Shown here piece by piece: positions 33,634 to 43,235 of a DNA stretch of 64,000 nucleotides (its first letter is position 1; each line of letters begins with the position of its first letter). The stretch is from assembly GCA_016125085.1 (NCBI GenBank), contig WGMM01000022.1, positions 103,651 through 167,650 of the forward strand, read 5' to 3'. A program made the translations under genes and the position numbers. The notes beneath the pieces are model-generated. The model did no database searches. It saw only the letters and a list, made by a program, of their open reading frames with translations, and had not been told where the DNA came from. This DNA is from a bacterium (lineage in GTDB: Bacteria; Planctomycetota; Planctomycetia; Isosphaerales; Isosphaeraceae).

Positions 33634-35553
33634 ATGACCTGGTTTTCCGGCACTTCCTCATTCTCGAATCGTGGCAGAATCGGCTCCCCGAGGCGTTCGT
33701 TCGCTCCCGGAGCGGCCATCGAACGGCTGGGCGATCGCGTTCTTCCCGCAACCTTTATCGTGCAGACGACTTCGGACTTCGCCGGCGGCACGGTCGAGAT
33801 CAAATACGTCGGCAATGACACATACGAAGTGCCGATGTTGCGGACGGCCATCGAACAGTCCAACCTGAACTCAGGCACCGACACGATCCAGTTCGCCGAT
33901 GCGATCCTCGGCCAGACCATCACCCTCACAGCCAATGACACCATCGTACCGAACGGCCTGGGCCAGACGGCTCTGGTAGTGACCGACAGTGTCGTCATTC
34001 AGGGCTATTCGCAGGGCACGGCCACGAAGGGCATCACGATCGACGGCGCCGGCCAGCGGCGAATCTTCGGCGTCGGTAACAACGTCGTTTTCACCCTCGT
34101 GAACGTCACCCTCACAGGCGGTTACGCGCAGGGTGCCAACGGCGGAAATGCCTGGAACGGCAGTGGTGGCGGAGGCGGTGCCGGCCTGGGCGGGGCGATC
34201 TTCGGCTACGGCGCCCAGATCTTTCTTACGAACGTGACGATCACGAACAGCACGGCCCAGGGTGGGGCCGGCGGCTCACTCGTCGAAAACTCGGGCCAGG
34301 CAGCCGGCGGCGGGGCTTCGGCCGCGTACGATGGCGGCTTGGGCGGCGGTGCCGGTCCGGACGAGCAGGCCATGAATTCCGGCGGGGGCGGCGGGGGCGG
34401 CATGTACGGCCCCGGCGAGGACGGCTATTTCCATTCCGGAGGCTCAGGCGGCCTGAACATGAACGGCGGCCAGGCCGGTGAGAACGACTCAGGCAACCTG
34501 GGTGGCGGCGGCGGCGGCGGCCATTTCGTCAATGCCGGCCTTTTCAACGTCCTCCACGCAGGCGGCTCGGCCACCAGGACGAACTCCTGGGGCTTCGGCG
34601 GCGGTGGTGGTGGCGGTTCCCAGGGTGATGCCAGCTTCGGCAGTCCCAGGGGCGGCAATGGCGGATTCGGTGGCGGTGGCGGTGGCGCCGGTTACAGCGT
34701 AAGTGGTCTCAGCAATAGTGGTTACAGTGGCGGCCAGGGCGGTTTCGGTGGCGGTGGTGGCGGCGGAAGCGGAACGAACAACGCCGGCGGCAGCCTGTTC
34801 GGTGGAGGCACCGGCGGAAACGCGAACCCCATCCGCGAGTCTCGTGGAGAGATTCAGGGCGGCGGTGGCGGGGGCGGTGCCGGCCTGGGCGGGGCGATCT
34901 TCGTGAACGTGTCGTCGCTCACCATGGTCAATACGACCATCACGGGCAATTCGGCCAATGGCGGTTCCGGCGGCGGCGCTGGCGTCTTTTCGTTCGCCGG
35001 CAATGACGGCTCAGGCTTCGGCGGGGCCATCTTCGCCCTCAACAGCTTCACCAACATCCAGAGCAGCACGATCGCCGACAACGGCGCATCCAGCGGCGGC
35101 AACCAGGTTTATCTTCTTGTCCTGGGGCCTCAGGCCACTTCCACAGCCTATCTGGCCAACTCGATCGTCGGCCGCAGCGACACCTCCTCCGGCCAGCCGG
35201 ACATCATCCACAGGGCCATTCGGGGCGGCAGGCTGCCCCACCTGGGCGGCGTCGGAAACCTCGTAAGCGTGCCCGGCCAGTTCCCCAAACGGGCCATCGC
35301 CGCGAAAGGCGACCCCATGCTTGGGCCCCTGGCCAGCAACGGCGGCCCGACGATGACCATGATACCCCTGCCGGGAAGCCCCGCGATCGATGCCGGCTCG
35401 CCCCGTATCCGGCCCCGGTTCGGTGTCCTTCCGGCCACTGACCAGACCGGAGGGGCACGGATTTCGGGATCAAGACCCGACATCGGCTCTGTCGAAACGC
35501 AGGAATTCGCCCCCCTGGCCGCAAGACGCTTGCGAAAGAGGCCCAATGCATAA
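33634..35553 (+). CDS. Gly-rich secreted LEPR-motif protein with choice-of-anchor Q domain
   Basis: The 639-residue protein has the planctomycete LEPR-like export motif close to the N-terminus (IERLGDRVLPATFIV at about 30). A right-handed beta-helix-like region follows (RTAIEQSNLNSGTDTIQFAD, GQTITLTANDTIV). Then come about 300 residues dominated by Gly runs of five to seven separated by short GAGLGGAIF units, PE_PGRS-like in look. The C-terminal choice-of-anchor Q segment reads NGGPTMTMIPLPGSPAIDAG and RPDIGSVETQEF. It is expected on the cell surface. ATG at 33634 leaves a leader of normal length; ATG at 33541 would add 31 unlikely residues. The Gly blocks suggest a structural or adhesive role, which is inference. 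Confidence 0.82.
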   Translation: MTWFSGTSSFSNRGRIGSPRRSFAPGAAIERLGDRVLPATFIVQTTSDFAGGTVEIKYVGNDTYEVPMLRTAIEQSNLNSGTDTIQFADAILGQTITLTANDTIVPNGLGQTALVVTDSVVIQGYSQGTATKGITIDGAGQRRIFGVGNNVVFTLVNVTLTGGYAQGANGGNAWNGSGGGGGAGLGGAIFGYGAQIFLTNVTITNSTAQGGAGGSLVENSGQAAGGGASAAYDGGLGGGAGPDEQAMNSGGGGGGGMYGPGEDGYFHSGGSGGLNMNGGQAGENDSGNLGGGGGGGHFVNAGLFNVLHAGGSATRTNSWGFGGGGGGGSQGDASFGSPRGGNGGFGGGGGGAGYSVSGLSNSGYSGGQGGFGGGGGGGSGTNNAGGSLFGGGTGGNANPIRESRGEIQGGGGGGGAGLGGAIFVNVSSLTMVNTTITGNSANGGSGGGAGVFSFAGNDGSGFGGAIFALNSFTNIQSSTIADNGASSGGNQVYLLVLGPQATSTAYLANSIVGRSDTSSGQPDIIHRAIRGGRLPHLGGVGNLVSVPGQFPKRAIAAKGDPMLGPLASNGGPTMTMIPLPGSPAIDAGSPRIRPRFGVLPATDQTGGARISGSRPDIGSVETQEFAPLAARRLRKRPNA

Positions 35554-35687
35554 TCGAGACGCATTTCGTCGTTCTTTTGCTACCGGAGGGCGTAACGCTT
35601 CGATTATCCTGAATCCCGGGCCTCGGGCGGCATGATCGTTGGTTATCGCTCTGAGAGAAGTTCCCCGTTCATGGAGCCGGTTCGGAA

Positions 35688-37517
35688 ATGTCGCAAAATC
35701 ACGGCAAACTGAAGAGGCTCCTGCACGCCCCGGTGCGCATCCTCGACGAAATCCGCCTGGTCGCGGCCTGGGACATGACGCGCCAGGCTCGCAGGCCCTC
35801 GTTTTTCCTGATGCGCGTCGCCCTGGCCGGGTTCATCGCGTTTCAGGTGACGATGCTCTGGTGGGGCCAGATCGAAGAACGCCGCTGGAATTCGGACGCC
35901 CAGAATGCCGCCGTAATTCCCATCACTCAATTGATTTACGCTGTCGAGCGGATCTTCTCGGGCACCGTGCTCGCCATGTCCGTCGGCCTGGTGCTCTTCT
36001 GCCCGGCCCTGACTTCAGGCTCGATCGCAGGCGACCGGGAACGCAAGATCTGGCACGATCTGGCCAATAGCCCGCTTTCGGGCTGGTCCATTCTCATGGG
36101 CAAGATGGTCGCAAGGCTGGCGACCGTCTTCGCCTGGATTCTCGTCGCCATGCCGCTCTGGGCCCTGCTGAGCCTCGTCGGCGGCCTCGATCCGCTCGCG
36201 ATCAGCCTGATCATGCTCGGGCTGTTTCTTTACGGCTGGATTTATGCCGCCCTGGGCCTGCTGGCCTCAGTCGTCACGAAGCGTTCACGCGATGCCCTGG
36301 GGCTTGTCACTTCGGTCGTGTGCCTGCTGATTTTCGTACCGCTGGTGGCCCCGGAAATCATTCGCGGATTCAAACTTCCGACTTTCGGGCTCGAAGATCC
36401 GCTGGAATACGTCATGCTCTTCAACCCGGTCATGACGATGCACGAAGTCCCCCGGTGGATCAACGAGCCGCCTGCCACGCGGGGGAACGCCTGGATCTCC
36501 CTGCCCCGGTTCTTTCTGCTCATCGGCCTTACCGGACCGCTTTTGACGCTTCTCGCGGGGCTGCTGCTGCGCCCGATGGGCCGCAGGCTCGATTCCGCGG
36601 GCTCGGCCGATCGGGCGGTCCGCACCGGTTCCGAACAGACCCGGAAACGCCGGTTCCGCCTGCCCTGGCCCGATTTTTCCGGCATCTGGCCGATCCGCCT
36701 GCTGCATGAACCGATGATCATGAAGGAGCGGCGAGTACGCTCAGGCAGCCGTCTCACGCGCAACCTCAGGCGGCTGGCCCTCGGGCTTTATTTCGTGGTG
36801 ACGCTGGGAATGCTGCTCTCGTATCTGCCCGACGCCTTTTTCGAATGGCTTCAGGTCGGTTATTACGGTACCCGGTCATCGGCCCGGAATACCCTGATGA
36901 GCGTCGTGCTCGGAGTCACCGGAACGACGGCCGCCGTCCTCCACTATGCCCTGATGCTCGACGCTGCGGGACGAGTGGTCATGGAAAAGGAACAGGACAC
37001 CTGGACGACGCTCCTGGCCACCACCCTGACGCCCCGGGAAATCCTTGCCGGCAAGGCCTTCGGTGCCTTCTGGAGCTGGCGCTGGGCTTTTTTCCATCTG
37101 CTTTTCTTCTGGTTCGTGGCGACGATCCTCGGGGCCATCAATCCGCTGGGCGTGTTCTGTGCTGTGGTCGTATGGTCGATCCAGCTCGCGTTCGTCACGG
37201 TCCTGGGCCTGCGAATCGGGATGAATTCGACCACTCATGCCGGGATCGTTTCGAAATGCATCGGCATGTACCTGATCCTGAACATCGCATTGCCGGTGAT
37301 CTCCGCCTATTTCATTCGCGACGAATTCAGCCTTTTCACTCAGCCGTCGATCATGGCCACGTCGGCAATCGTGGTTGGCGACCAGAGCACGAGCAACCGC
37401 TTCGTTCGCGATGGTCTGGCGTTCGGAGTCTTGTGGGAATTCGTGCTCCTGGTCATCACGGGTACGATCCTTTTCGAAATCCTGGCGACCTTCGACCGGA
37501 AAACGGGCCGGGAGTGA
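35688..37517 (+). CDS. ABC-2-type transporter permease
   Basis: The 609-residue polytopic protein has two halves, each with several hydrophobic helices. The first half includes FLMRVALAGFIAFQVTMLWW, GTVLAMSVGLVLFCPALTSG (followed by AGDRERKIWHDLANSPLSGW, the typical E-x-x-x-G coupling segment), MLGLFLYGWIYAALGLLASV and FFLLIGLTGPLLTLLAGLLL. The second half repeats the pattern with MEKEQDTWTTLLATTLTPRE before AGKAFGAF. This is the ABC-2 export/ABC permease plan with two coupling segments. No ATP-binding subunit is encoded on either side in this window, so the partner is elsewhere or lost. The substrate is unknown. ATG at 35688. Confidence 0.85.
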   Translation: MSQNHGKLKRLLHAPVRILDEIRLVAAWDMTRQARRPSFFLMRVALAGFIAFQVTMLWWGQIEERRWNSDAQNAAVIPITQLIYAVERIFSGTVLAMSVGLVLFCPALTSGSIAGDRERKIWHDLANSPLSGWSILMGKMVARLATVFAWILVAMPLWALLSLVGGLDPLAISLIMLGLFLYGWIYAALGLLASVVTKRSRDALGLVTSVVCLLIFVPLVAPEIIRGFKLPTFGLEDPLEYVMLFNPVMTMHEVPRWINEPPATRGNAWISLPRFFLLIGLTGPLLTLLAGLLLRPMGRRLDSAGSADRAVRTGSEQTRKRRFRLPWPDFSGIWPIRLLHEPMIMKERRVRSGSRLTRNLRRLALGLYFVVTLGMLLSYLPDAFFEWLQVGYYGTRSSARNTLMSVVLGVTGTTAAVLHYALMLDAAGRVVMEKEQDTWTTLLATTLTPREILAGKAFGAFWSWRWAFFHLLFFWFVATILGAINPLGVFCAVVVWSIQLAFVTVLGLRIGMNSTTHAGIVSKCIGMYLILNIALPVISAYFIRDEFSLFTQPSIMATSAIVVGDQSTSNRFVRDGLAFGVLWEFVLLVITGTILFEILATFDRKTGRE

Positions 37518-37764
37518 ATCCGGATTTCCGAACCTTACGAGACACTTTAACCCTTGTCATCGATCCAGATAGCGTGCGATTCGTGTCCGTTCGGAAGCCT
37601 TTCGTTTCGGAATTCGAAAAAGAATATGCAAGTCCCCGTAATTTCCTTCGTGATTGACACTGTTCTTCGAGCCGGCATCGGCGTACGATGCTTCCGGACA
37701 TGGAACACGGACCGTAAACTGGCGACGGATCGCGATTTCGTCAGAAACGCCGAAGGTGATTACG

Positions 37765-38292
37765 ATGAAACCTCATTGCCTCGCGACTTTCGCAGCTCTT
37801 TCGCTGGCAGCCCTGGCCTTCACGCCCGTGGCCCGGGCTCAAGTCGCCGCTCCATCGGCCCCGGCTGCCGCAGCCCCATATTATGGCCCTGGTTACGTAC
37901 CGCCTCCGCCCCCGCCAATGATGCTGGGGATCAACATGGAAGCGTATTACATTCCTGGCATGGGTGCCGAAACGGGCCTTCGAGTCATGAACGTCTGGCC
38001 CGGTTACCCGGCTTTCGGCGTGCTCGATCCCGGCGACATCATCACGCGGGTCAACGGAATGCGGGTCCGCAACGTGCCGGAATTCCGTCACGCGATGGCA
38101 CATGCCGGCCCTTACGTAAACCTGCGGCTCTGGAACGTGCGCACCGGGTACGTTCACAATATCGCGCCGATCTACCTGGGTGGGCCGGAGTACGGCTATC
38201 CGGCGGCAGCGGCGCCCGCGGCTGCCGCGTCCGTGGCACCTTCAGCGGTCGCTCCGGCACCGTCGGCTCCCGCGGCGGGCGTAGCCCCCTGA
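37765..38292 (+). CDS. Small secreted PDZ-domain protein
   Basis: The 175-residue protein has a clear signal peptide (CLATFAALSLAALAFTPVARA) and a Pro/Ala-rich spacer. One PDZ domain follows (LRVMNVWPGYPAFGVLDPGD, then ITRVNGMRVRNVPEFRHAMA), and the tail is Ala/Pro-rich (APAAAASVAPSAV). There is no protease domain, so it probably binds C-terminal peptides or scaffolds other envelope proteins. AAGGTG about 7 bases before ATG 37765 supports this start; longer frames upstream are non-coding. A strong hairpin follows the gene at 38372-38404, so it is likely monocistronic. Confidence 0.85.
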   Translation: MKPHCLATFAALSLAALAFTPVARAQVAAPSAPAAAAPYYGPGYVPPPPPPMMLGINMEAYYIPGMGAETGLRVMNVWPGYPAFGVLDPGDIITRVNGMRVRNVPEFRHAMAHAGPYVNLRLWNVRTGYVHNIAPIYLGGPEYGYPAAAAPAAAASVAPSAVAPAPSAPAAGVAP

Positions 38293-38371
38293 AGTGGTGC
38301 GGCTCTTGCAAGCGGCCGGTTCGCCCGGTCGATTCCGTTTCGCGCCTGGCTATCGATGATTCGTCCAATAT

Positions 38372-38404
38372 TCGGCCAGACATGCGGCCTGCATGTCTGG
38401 CCGA
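38372..38404 (+). terminator. Strong 14-bp hairpin after PDZ gene
   Basis: TCGGCCAGACATGC (38372-38385) is a perfect inverted repeat of GCATGTCTGGCCGA (38391-38404) around a 5-base loop, 80 bases after the PDZ stop. A weak pyrimidine-rich tail follows (TTCTCGTTCC). Confidence 0.65.
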
Positions 38405-38485
38405 TTCTCGTTCCCGTGATGCCCGGGGCCGTCGTCATTCCGGGGCGGCGCGCATCGAAACGCCCCGGCATGATCGGCACGAAAC

Positions 38486-38513
38486 TTGCACAGCTTTGCG
38501 TTCCGTATACGAT
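38486..38513 (+). promoter_or_regulatory. Candidate sigma-70 promoter of PQQ-propeller gene
   Basis: TTGCAC (38486-38491) and TACGAT (38508-38513) are separated by 16 bases, roughly 90 bases before the ATG at 38601. It matches 4 of 6 at -35 and 4 of 6 at -10. Confidence 0.35.
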
Positions 38514-38600
38514 TCTGATAGTGTGAAGTCATACGAGGTTCCTCCGAATCGCTCACATCACATCCGTTGTGCCCCTCTGCCCCGTTTCCGCAGCCCAGGG

Positions 38601-41600
38601 ATGTCCAGCCCCATGCGAAAATCACCTTTTGGCCCGGCATGGTGGTTCTGTCTCGCGGCGATTTTGACGCCGCAAATGCAAGCCGGCGCGGCACCGCCAA
38701 GTTCGGTCTATCCCGACGACAGCGATTCCGCGGAAAGCCTGATCCGCTCCGCCCAGGCGAACGTACGCGACGAACAATGGGCGGAAGCGGCCGAAATCTA
38801 CCGGAACGTGCTTACCCAGTACGGCGAAAAGGCGATCCGCCTGCCCGACGGCTATCGAGCGGACCGCGACTTCTTCGAAGAATCCCGGCGCTGGGTGAAC
38901 ATGCGCGAGTTCGTGCTGGCCGAGATGGCTCAGTGGCCTGAGGAAGGCCGCAAGGCTTTCGCCCAGCGGACCGATCCCGAGGCCGAGCGAATCTGGCGGC
39001 GGGCCAATGACATCGACGCCTATCCGGATCAGGCGCGGGCCGGCCTGATCAAGCTGGCGACCGAATTCTACCTGGGCAGTTTCGGTGCCCGGTCGATCGA
39101 GGAACTCGGCGACATGGCCTTCGCAGCGGGTGATTTCGAAGCCGCCGCGGACTGGTATTCCCGGCTGGTCGCATTGCCGGGCAATCCATCTGCGAAAGGC
39201 ATATCCGTTCCGGCGCTGCATCCGGCCCCGGCCTCGTCGAAAGCCCTGGTCGCGGCCAAGCTTGTCCTGGCCGGTGCGTTCGCCGGGAATTTTCCGGGCG
39301 AGGCTCTCGCGAATATCGTGCAAGCCTATGCCGCCGAATTCCCTGACGCTGCCGGCAGCTTCGCAGGCAGGTCCGGCAAGTTCGCCGAGTCGCTCGCCCT
39401 GGCGGTGCAGGACGATGTCCCGAAACGCCCATCGGCAGCTTCGACGGACTGGCCGACGTTCGCGGGGGCTGCCTCGCGAAATTACGTGGTGGATGACAGC
39501 ATCGACCTGGGCGACCGCCAGTGGCGCACGCCTGTCGAGAGCATCGTGCAGGGCCCCGCGCGGTTTCAGGGCCAGAACCGGTTCGGGGGCTTCGGAGGGC
39601 GCGGCATGATGCCCCGGAACTTCCCGGCCAACCCGAATCGCACCTCGGCCCAGCTGCTGCTGGCGTATCACCCGGTCATCGTGGGCGAGCAGGTCATCGT
39701 CTGCACCGAATACGGCGTTCGGGCCTACAACCTGAACGAATCGCCCAAGCCGGACGAACCGCTCCGGCCCGCCTGGAGCCAGGATTTCGTCCGTGTCGGC
39801 CAGAACAATCAGCAGATGATGAGTTCCAGCGCCCCGCGCATGACCCTGACGGCCCACAGCGGCCGCCTGTTCGCCCGCCTCGGCGAATCCGGGATCAACC
39901 TGGAATTCGGCAATCGCATGGCACCCTCGAATGCCTTCATCGTGGCACTCGACGCGAACAACAAGGGCCAGGTGCTGTGGCGGCTTCAGGGCAGCCAGAT
40001 CGAACTGCCCCAGCCCGCGGGCAACGCGGCCCCGGCGACCGGCTCCATCGAAGGCACGCCCGTGGCGGACGAAGATCATCTTTATCTCGCCCTGACCATG
40101 CCGGGCCACCAGACTTCCACCTACATCGTCGCCCTCGAAGCCGCGACCGGCAAAGCGGTCTGGACGAGATACGTGTGCGACACGCCGAATCCGTTCGATT
40201 TTCAGGCGGCGATGCTCGGCTATCAGGCGACTCATGCCCATCATTTGCTCACGCTCGAAAAAGGCCGGCTGTTCTACCAGACCGATACCGGGGCGGTCGC
40301 CTGCCTGGACGCCCGCACGGGCACTCTGCGCTGGCTGACGGCCTATCCCAAGCGGGAGCAGCTCGGGAACACGGCGATCCCGCCCACCCGGCGCGACCTG
40401 AACCCCGTCATTTACGAAGGCGGCACCGTCTACGTCGCCCCCGGCGACAGCCAGAGCATTTTCGCCCTGGATGCCGAAACTGGCGAAATCCGCTGGAAGA
40501 CCGCCCCTCTGCCCGACGTGATCCACCTGATCGGCGTGGCCGAAGGGAATTTGTTCGCGACCGGCGACCGGGTCTGGACGATCGAGGCCGCCTCCGGCCG
40601 CATTCTCCGCTCCTGGCCCGACACCGGCAGCGGTTACGAACCGGCCGGGCGTGGCCTGCTCGCGGGCCGTTACCTCTACTGGCCGACCGCCGCGGAAGTG
40701 CACATCCTCGACCTCAAAACCGGCCTTCGGTCGGACCGGGGCACGATCCGCCTGCGCGAGCGTTTCGGAACGTCCGGCGGTAACCTCGCCCTGGGCGACG
40801 GCTTTCTCGTCGTGGCCGGCACCGATTCCCTCAGCGCCTTCACGCAGAACACCCGGCTCATCCGACGCTATGAGCAGCTGATCGCCGCCACACCTGAAGC
40901 GGCCGGGCCTCGCTATCGCCTTGCGACGGCGGCCGAAAGCCTGGGACAGACCGACCTTGCCCTGCAAGCCTTGCGAGAGGCCCTGAAACGGATCGAGCCT
41001 GGCGACCGGCTTGACGGGCAGAATCTCGACAACCTCGTACGCGACCGGCTGTTCCGCCTGCTTCTGCAGCGGGCGGGCCAGTCCGGCAAGGGCGAAGAAG
41101 CGGTGAAACTGCTGGCCGAGGCCGAATCGATCGCGCCCGACGCGGTGAAACGGCTGGCCGCCGTGATCCGCAGGACGGAGCTCATGATCGAAACCGGTCA
41201 GGCGAAGATCGCCCTGGAAGCGCTGGCGGAATCGGCTCGCGATTCCGCAACGCTCAACGGCCTCTGGGCGATCGACAGCCGCTACGAAACGAACATCAGC
41301 GACCTGGCCAGGCGAACGCTTCAGAAATCCTGGAACCAGCTCGACGAATCGGCCCGCAAGGCCTACGTCGCAGCCGATGCGAAGCGGCTCGAGCCGATCG
41401 TGGCCGATGGCGACCGGCAGGCTCTGCTCACGTTCCTGGCCGGTTGCGTGCCTGGCGAGATCCGGGCCCGGACGCTCATGGCTCTGGCCCGGGCCAGCGA
41501 ACGCGGCGAGGATCCGGTCATGGCCCGGCACCTACTGGCGCAGGCCCAGGCCGAACCGGGCCTGACCGAAGCACTGGCCGGAGAAATCCGTACCGCCCTG

Positions 41601-43052
41601 TCGGCAACGATGCCGAAGAAGCACGAACCAGCGGCGGAAAGTGGCTGGCCGGTGACGCTCTGGCAAAGGAAGCTCGACGATTTTCGCCAGATCGTCCCCG
41701 TCTCCGATTCCGGAGATCGGAGCAGGAATGAAGCTTTCCAAAACGTCGGAACGATGCTTGTCGGGATCGGCAAGGACGGCGAAACGCACCTGATCGATTC
41801 GGCCACTGGCCAGGCCGGTCCGGCGATCGAAGGGGCCGATGTGCCGCCGATCTGGGCGGGACTGACAGCCGGAAGAGGGCTGCTGTTCGACGGCGACAAG
41901 CTGATCGGGATCGATCCTGCGACCGGTCGCGTCGTCTGGCGGCTTTCCCTCCGGGCGCTCGACTCCGAAGATCCGCGCTATTCGCCCTTCGCGGCTGTCC
42001 GAAGCCAGGCCGATACCGCATCGGCCGGACGAAAGCCTTACGACCTGGCGCAGGAGCGGTCCTGGTGGTCGATCGAAACGAGTTCAGGTGGCGTTCTTCT
42101 GTACGATCATTCCGGTCAGGTCTGGCGAGTGGATGCCCGGGAGGGTCGCATTCTCTGGACACGGATGACCGATGGCGGCCGGTCGCCGGAAGATGGCCAG
42201 GCTCCGCAGGCGACACTGGCAGGCCGGCACGTGCTCCTGCGTGAAGGATCGTCGCTGCTGGTTCTGGACGAACGCACGGGGGAGCTGAGCCGGTCGATCG
42301 AAGCGTCGATCGCGGGGCAGGATTGGCCGCGACGCCCGCTGCAGTGGGACGAGAACCGGATCGTCGTGACGCCGGACCGGCTGAACGTGGCCATGATCGA
42401 CCTGGCTGAAGGCAAGCGGCTATGGACCTGGAAAGTGACTGCGACATCGCCTCGAAACGGTCCGCCCCGGCTTTTTCGGGAAGGCGACAAGCTCGTCGTG
42501 ATCAAGGACGGCGACATGGCTGTCCGTTTGGATCCGGCCAATGGGAAGCCTGTCTGGGACGCATTCCTGGGCGGCACGGATCATTCCCGGGATCTGCCCG
42601 ATATCGCCCTGGACGATCAGCGCATGTACGTGATCGAACGGCTGGAAAGCAGCCGGATTCCGGGCCTGGTGACCCGTGCTTATGACTTGACGGACGGCTC
42701 GGTCGCCTGGCGCTCGGTGCACATTTCCGTGGGTCAGTCGTGGGCCGTTTCGAGCCGTGCCGGTACGGATTCCGGGGTCATGATCTGGCCAGACAATGGC
42801 TTGGCGCGACACTTCGCTTCCGGCCTTGTTCAGTCAGGCGAATCGTTCGCCGTGATCCCGTCGGGTGCCCTGGGCGATCAGGTGGCACCGACAGTCGCGC
42901 TGCTGGACCGGTCCACGGGCCGGCCGCGCTGGCGTTACGCCTCGCCGGTCGACAGTGACCTGCCGTGGGCCGCGATCGATCCGAAGTCTGACCGGATCGT
43001 CTGGGGCAGCTATCGTGACCGTTCCGTGGCGCTGATGACACGGGAACCCTGA
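38601..43052 (+). CDS. Large secreted PQQ-like beta-propeller protein
   Basis: The 1483-residue protein has a signal peptide (FCLAAILTPQMQAGAAP). A helical TPR-like region follows (residues about 30-250, beginning SAESLIRSAQANVRDEQWAEAAEIYRNVL). Two large PQQ/BamB-like propeller regions carry blades such as FALDAETGEIRWKTAPLP, ACLDARTGTLRWL, IGIDPATGRVVWRLSLRA, RVDAREGRILWTRMT and DLAEGKRLWTWKV. A second helical-repeat segment lies between them (about 750-1000: RLATAAESLGQTDLALQALR). It should sit in the periplasm or on the surface and bind proteins or glycans; no catalytic motif is seen. ATG 38601 (or 38613) was chosen; the frame is open upstream to 37554 but overlaps the PDZ gene. It precedes the moxR operon by 183 bases. 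Confidence 0.88.
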   Translation: MSSPMRKSPFGPAWWFCLAAILTPQMQAGAAPPSSVYPDDSDSAESLIRSAQANVRDEQWAEAAEIYRNVLTQYGEKAIRLPDGYRADRDFFEESRRWVNMREFVLAEMAQWPEEGRKAFAQRTDPEAERIWRRANDIDAYPDQARAGLIKLATEFYLGSFGARSIEELGDMAFAAGDFEAAADWYSRLVALPGNPSAKGISVPALHPAPASSKALVAAKLVLAGAFAGNFPGEALANIVQAYAAEFPDAAGSFAGRSGKFAESLALAVQDDVPKRPSAASTDWPTFAGAASRNYVVDDSIDLGDRQWRTPVESIVQGPARFQGQNRFGGFGGRGMMPRNFPANPNRTSAQLLLAYHPVIVGEQVIVCTEYGVRAYNLNESPKPDEPLRPAWSQDFVRVGQNNQQMMSSSAPRMTLTAHSGRLFARLGESGINLEFGNRMAPSNAFIVALDANNKGQVLWRLQGSQIELPQPAGNAAPATGSIEGTPVADEDHLYLALTMPGHQTSTYIVALEAATGKAVWTRYVCDTPNPFDFQAAMLGYQATHAHHLLTLEKGRLFYQTDTGAVACLDARTGTLRWLTAYPKREQLGNTAIPPTRRDLNPVIYEGGTVYVAPGDSQSIFALDAETGEIRWKTAPLPDVIHLIGVAEGNLFATGDRVWTIEAASGRILRSWPDTGSGYEPAGRGLLAGRYLYWPTAAEVHILDLKTGLRSDRGTIRLRERFGTSGGNLALGDGFLVVAGTDSLSAFTQNTRLIRRYEQLIAATPEAAGPRYRLATAAESLGQTDLALQALREALKRIEPGDRLDGQNLDNLVRDRLFRLLLQRAGQSGKGEEAVKLLAEAESIAPDAVKRLAAVIRRTELMIETGQAKIALEALAESARDSATLNGLWAIDSRYETNISDLARRTLQKSWNQLDESARKAYVAADAKRLEPIVADGDRQALLTFLAGCVPGEIRARTLMALARASERGEDPVMARHLLAQAQAEPGLTEALAGEIRTALSATMPKKHEPAAESGWPVTLWQRKLDDFRQIVPVSDSGDRSRNEAFQNVGTMLVGIGKDGETHLIDSATGQAGPAIEGADVPPIWAGLTAGRGLLFDGDKLIGIDPATGRVVWRLSLRALDSEDPRYSPFAAVRSQADTASAGRKPYDLAQERSWWSIETSSGGVLLYDHSGQVWRVDAREGRILWTRMTDGGRSPEDGQAPQATLAGRHVLLREGSSLLVLDERTGELSRSIEASIAGQDWPRRPLQWDENRIVVTPDRLNVAMIDLAEGKRLWTWKVTATSPRNGPPRLFREGDKLVVIKDGDMAVRLDPANGKPVWDAFLGGTDHSRDLPDIALDDQRMYVIERLESSRIPGLVTRAYDLTDGSVAWRSVHISVGQSWAVSSRAGTDSGVMIWPDNGLARHFASGLVQSGESFAVIPSGALGDQVAPTVALLDRSTGRPRWRYASPVDSDLPWAAIDPKSDRIVWGSYRDRSVALMTREP

Positions 43053-43235
43053 GTCGAATTCGGCACATCGTACTGGAAAAGAACGCCTAAAAGGATAGAT
43101 TGATCGTGGCGTGCGTCGTGCCTGCGATCTTACCCGGACCGAAAGCCCTGCTACGAGAACCTGACCCGAGATTTCCGAACCTTCCGCACACGAATCTGAC
43201 ACTCCGCCATCTGGCCGCCTGAGGAAGCTTCCGCA

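Larger units (their letters stand above)
38293..38600. other. Gap between PDZ and PQQ-propeller genes
   Basis: The 308-base non-coding stretch contains a 14-bp terminator-like hairpin (38372-38404) and a sigma-70-like promoter candidate (38486-38513). Frames through it are open but read unlike protein. Confidence 0.6.

Noticed and set aside
37654..37682. Sigma-70 promoter at TTGACA 37654-37659 for the PDZ gene
   Set aside because: The -35 is perfect, but no acceptable -10 lies 15-19 bases downstream.
37554..38600. 5' extension of the PQQ-propeller frame
   Set aside because: It overlaps the PDZ gene, a strong hairpin and a candidate promoter; the signal peptide begins at 38601.
38622..41531. 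969-codon minus-strand frame
   Set aside because: It is antisense to the PQQ-propeller gene, Arg/Gly/His-rich with no recognisable fold; a product of high GC3 in the true frame.
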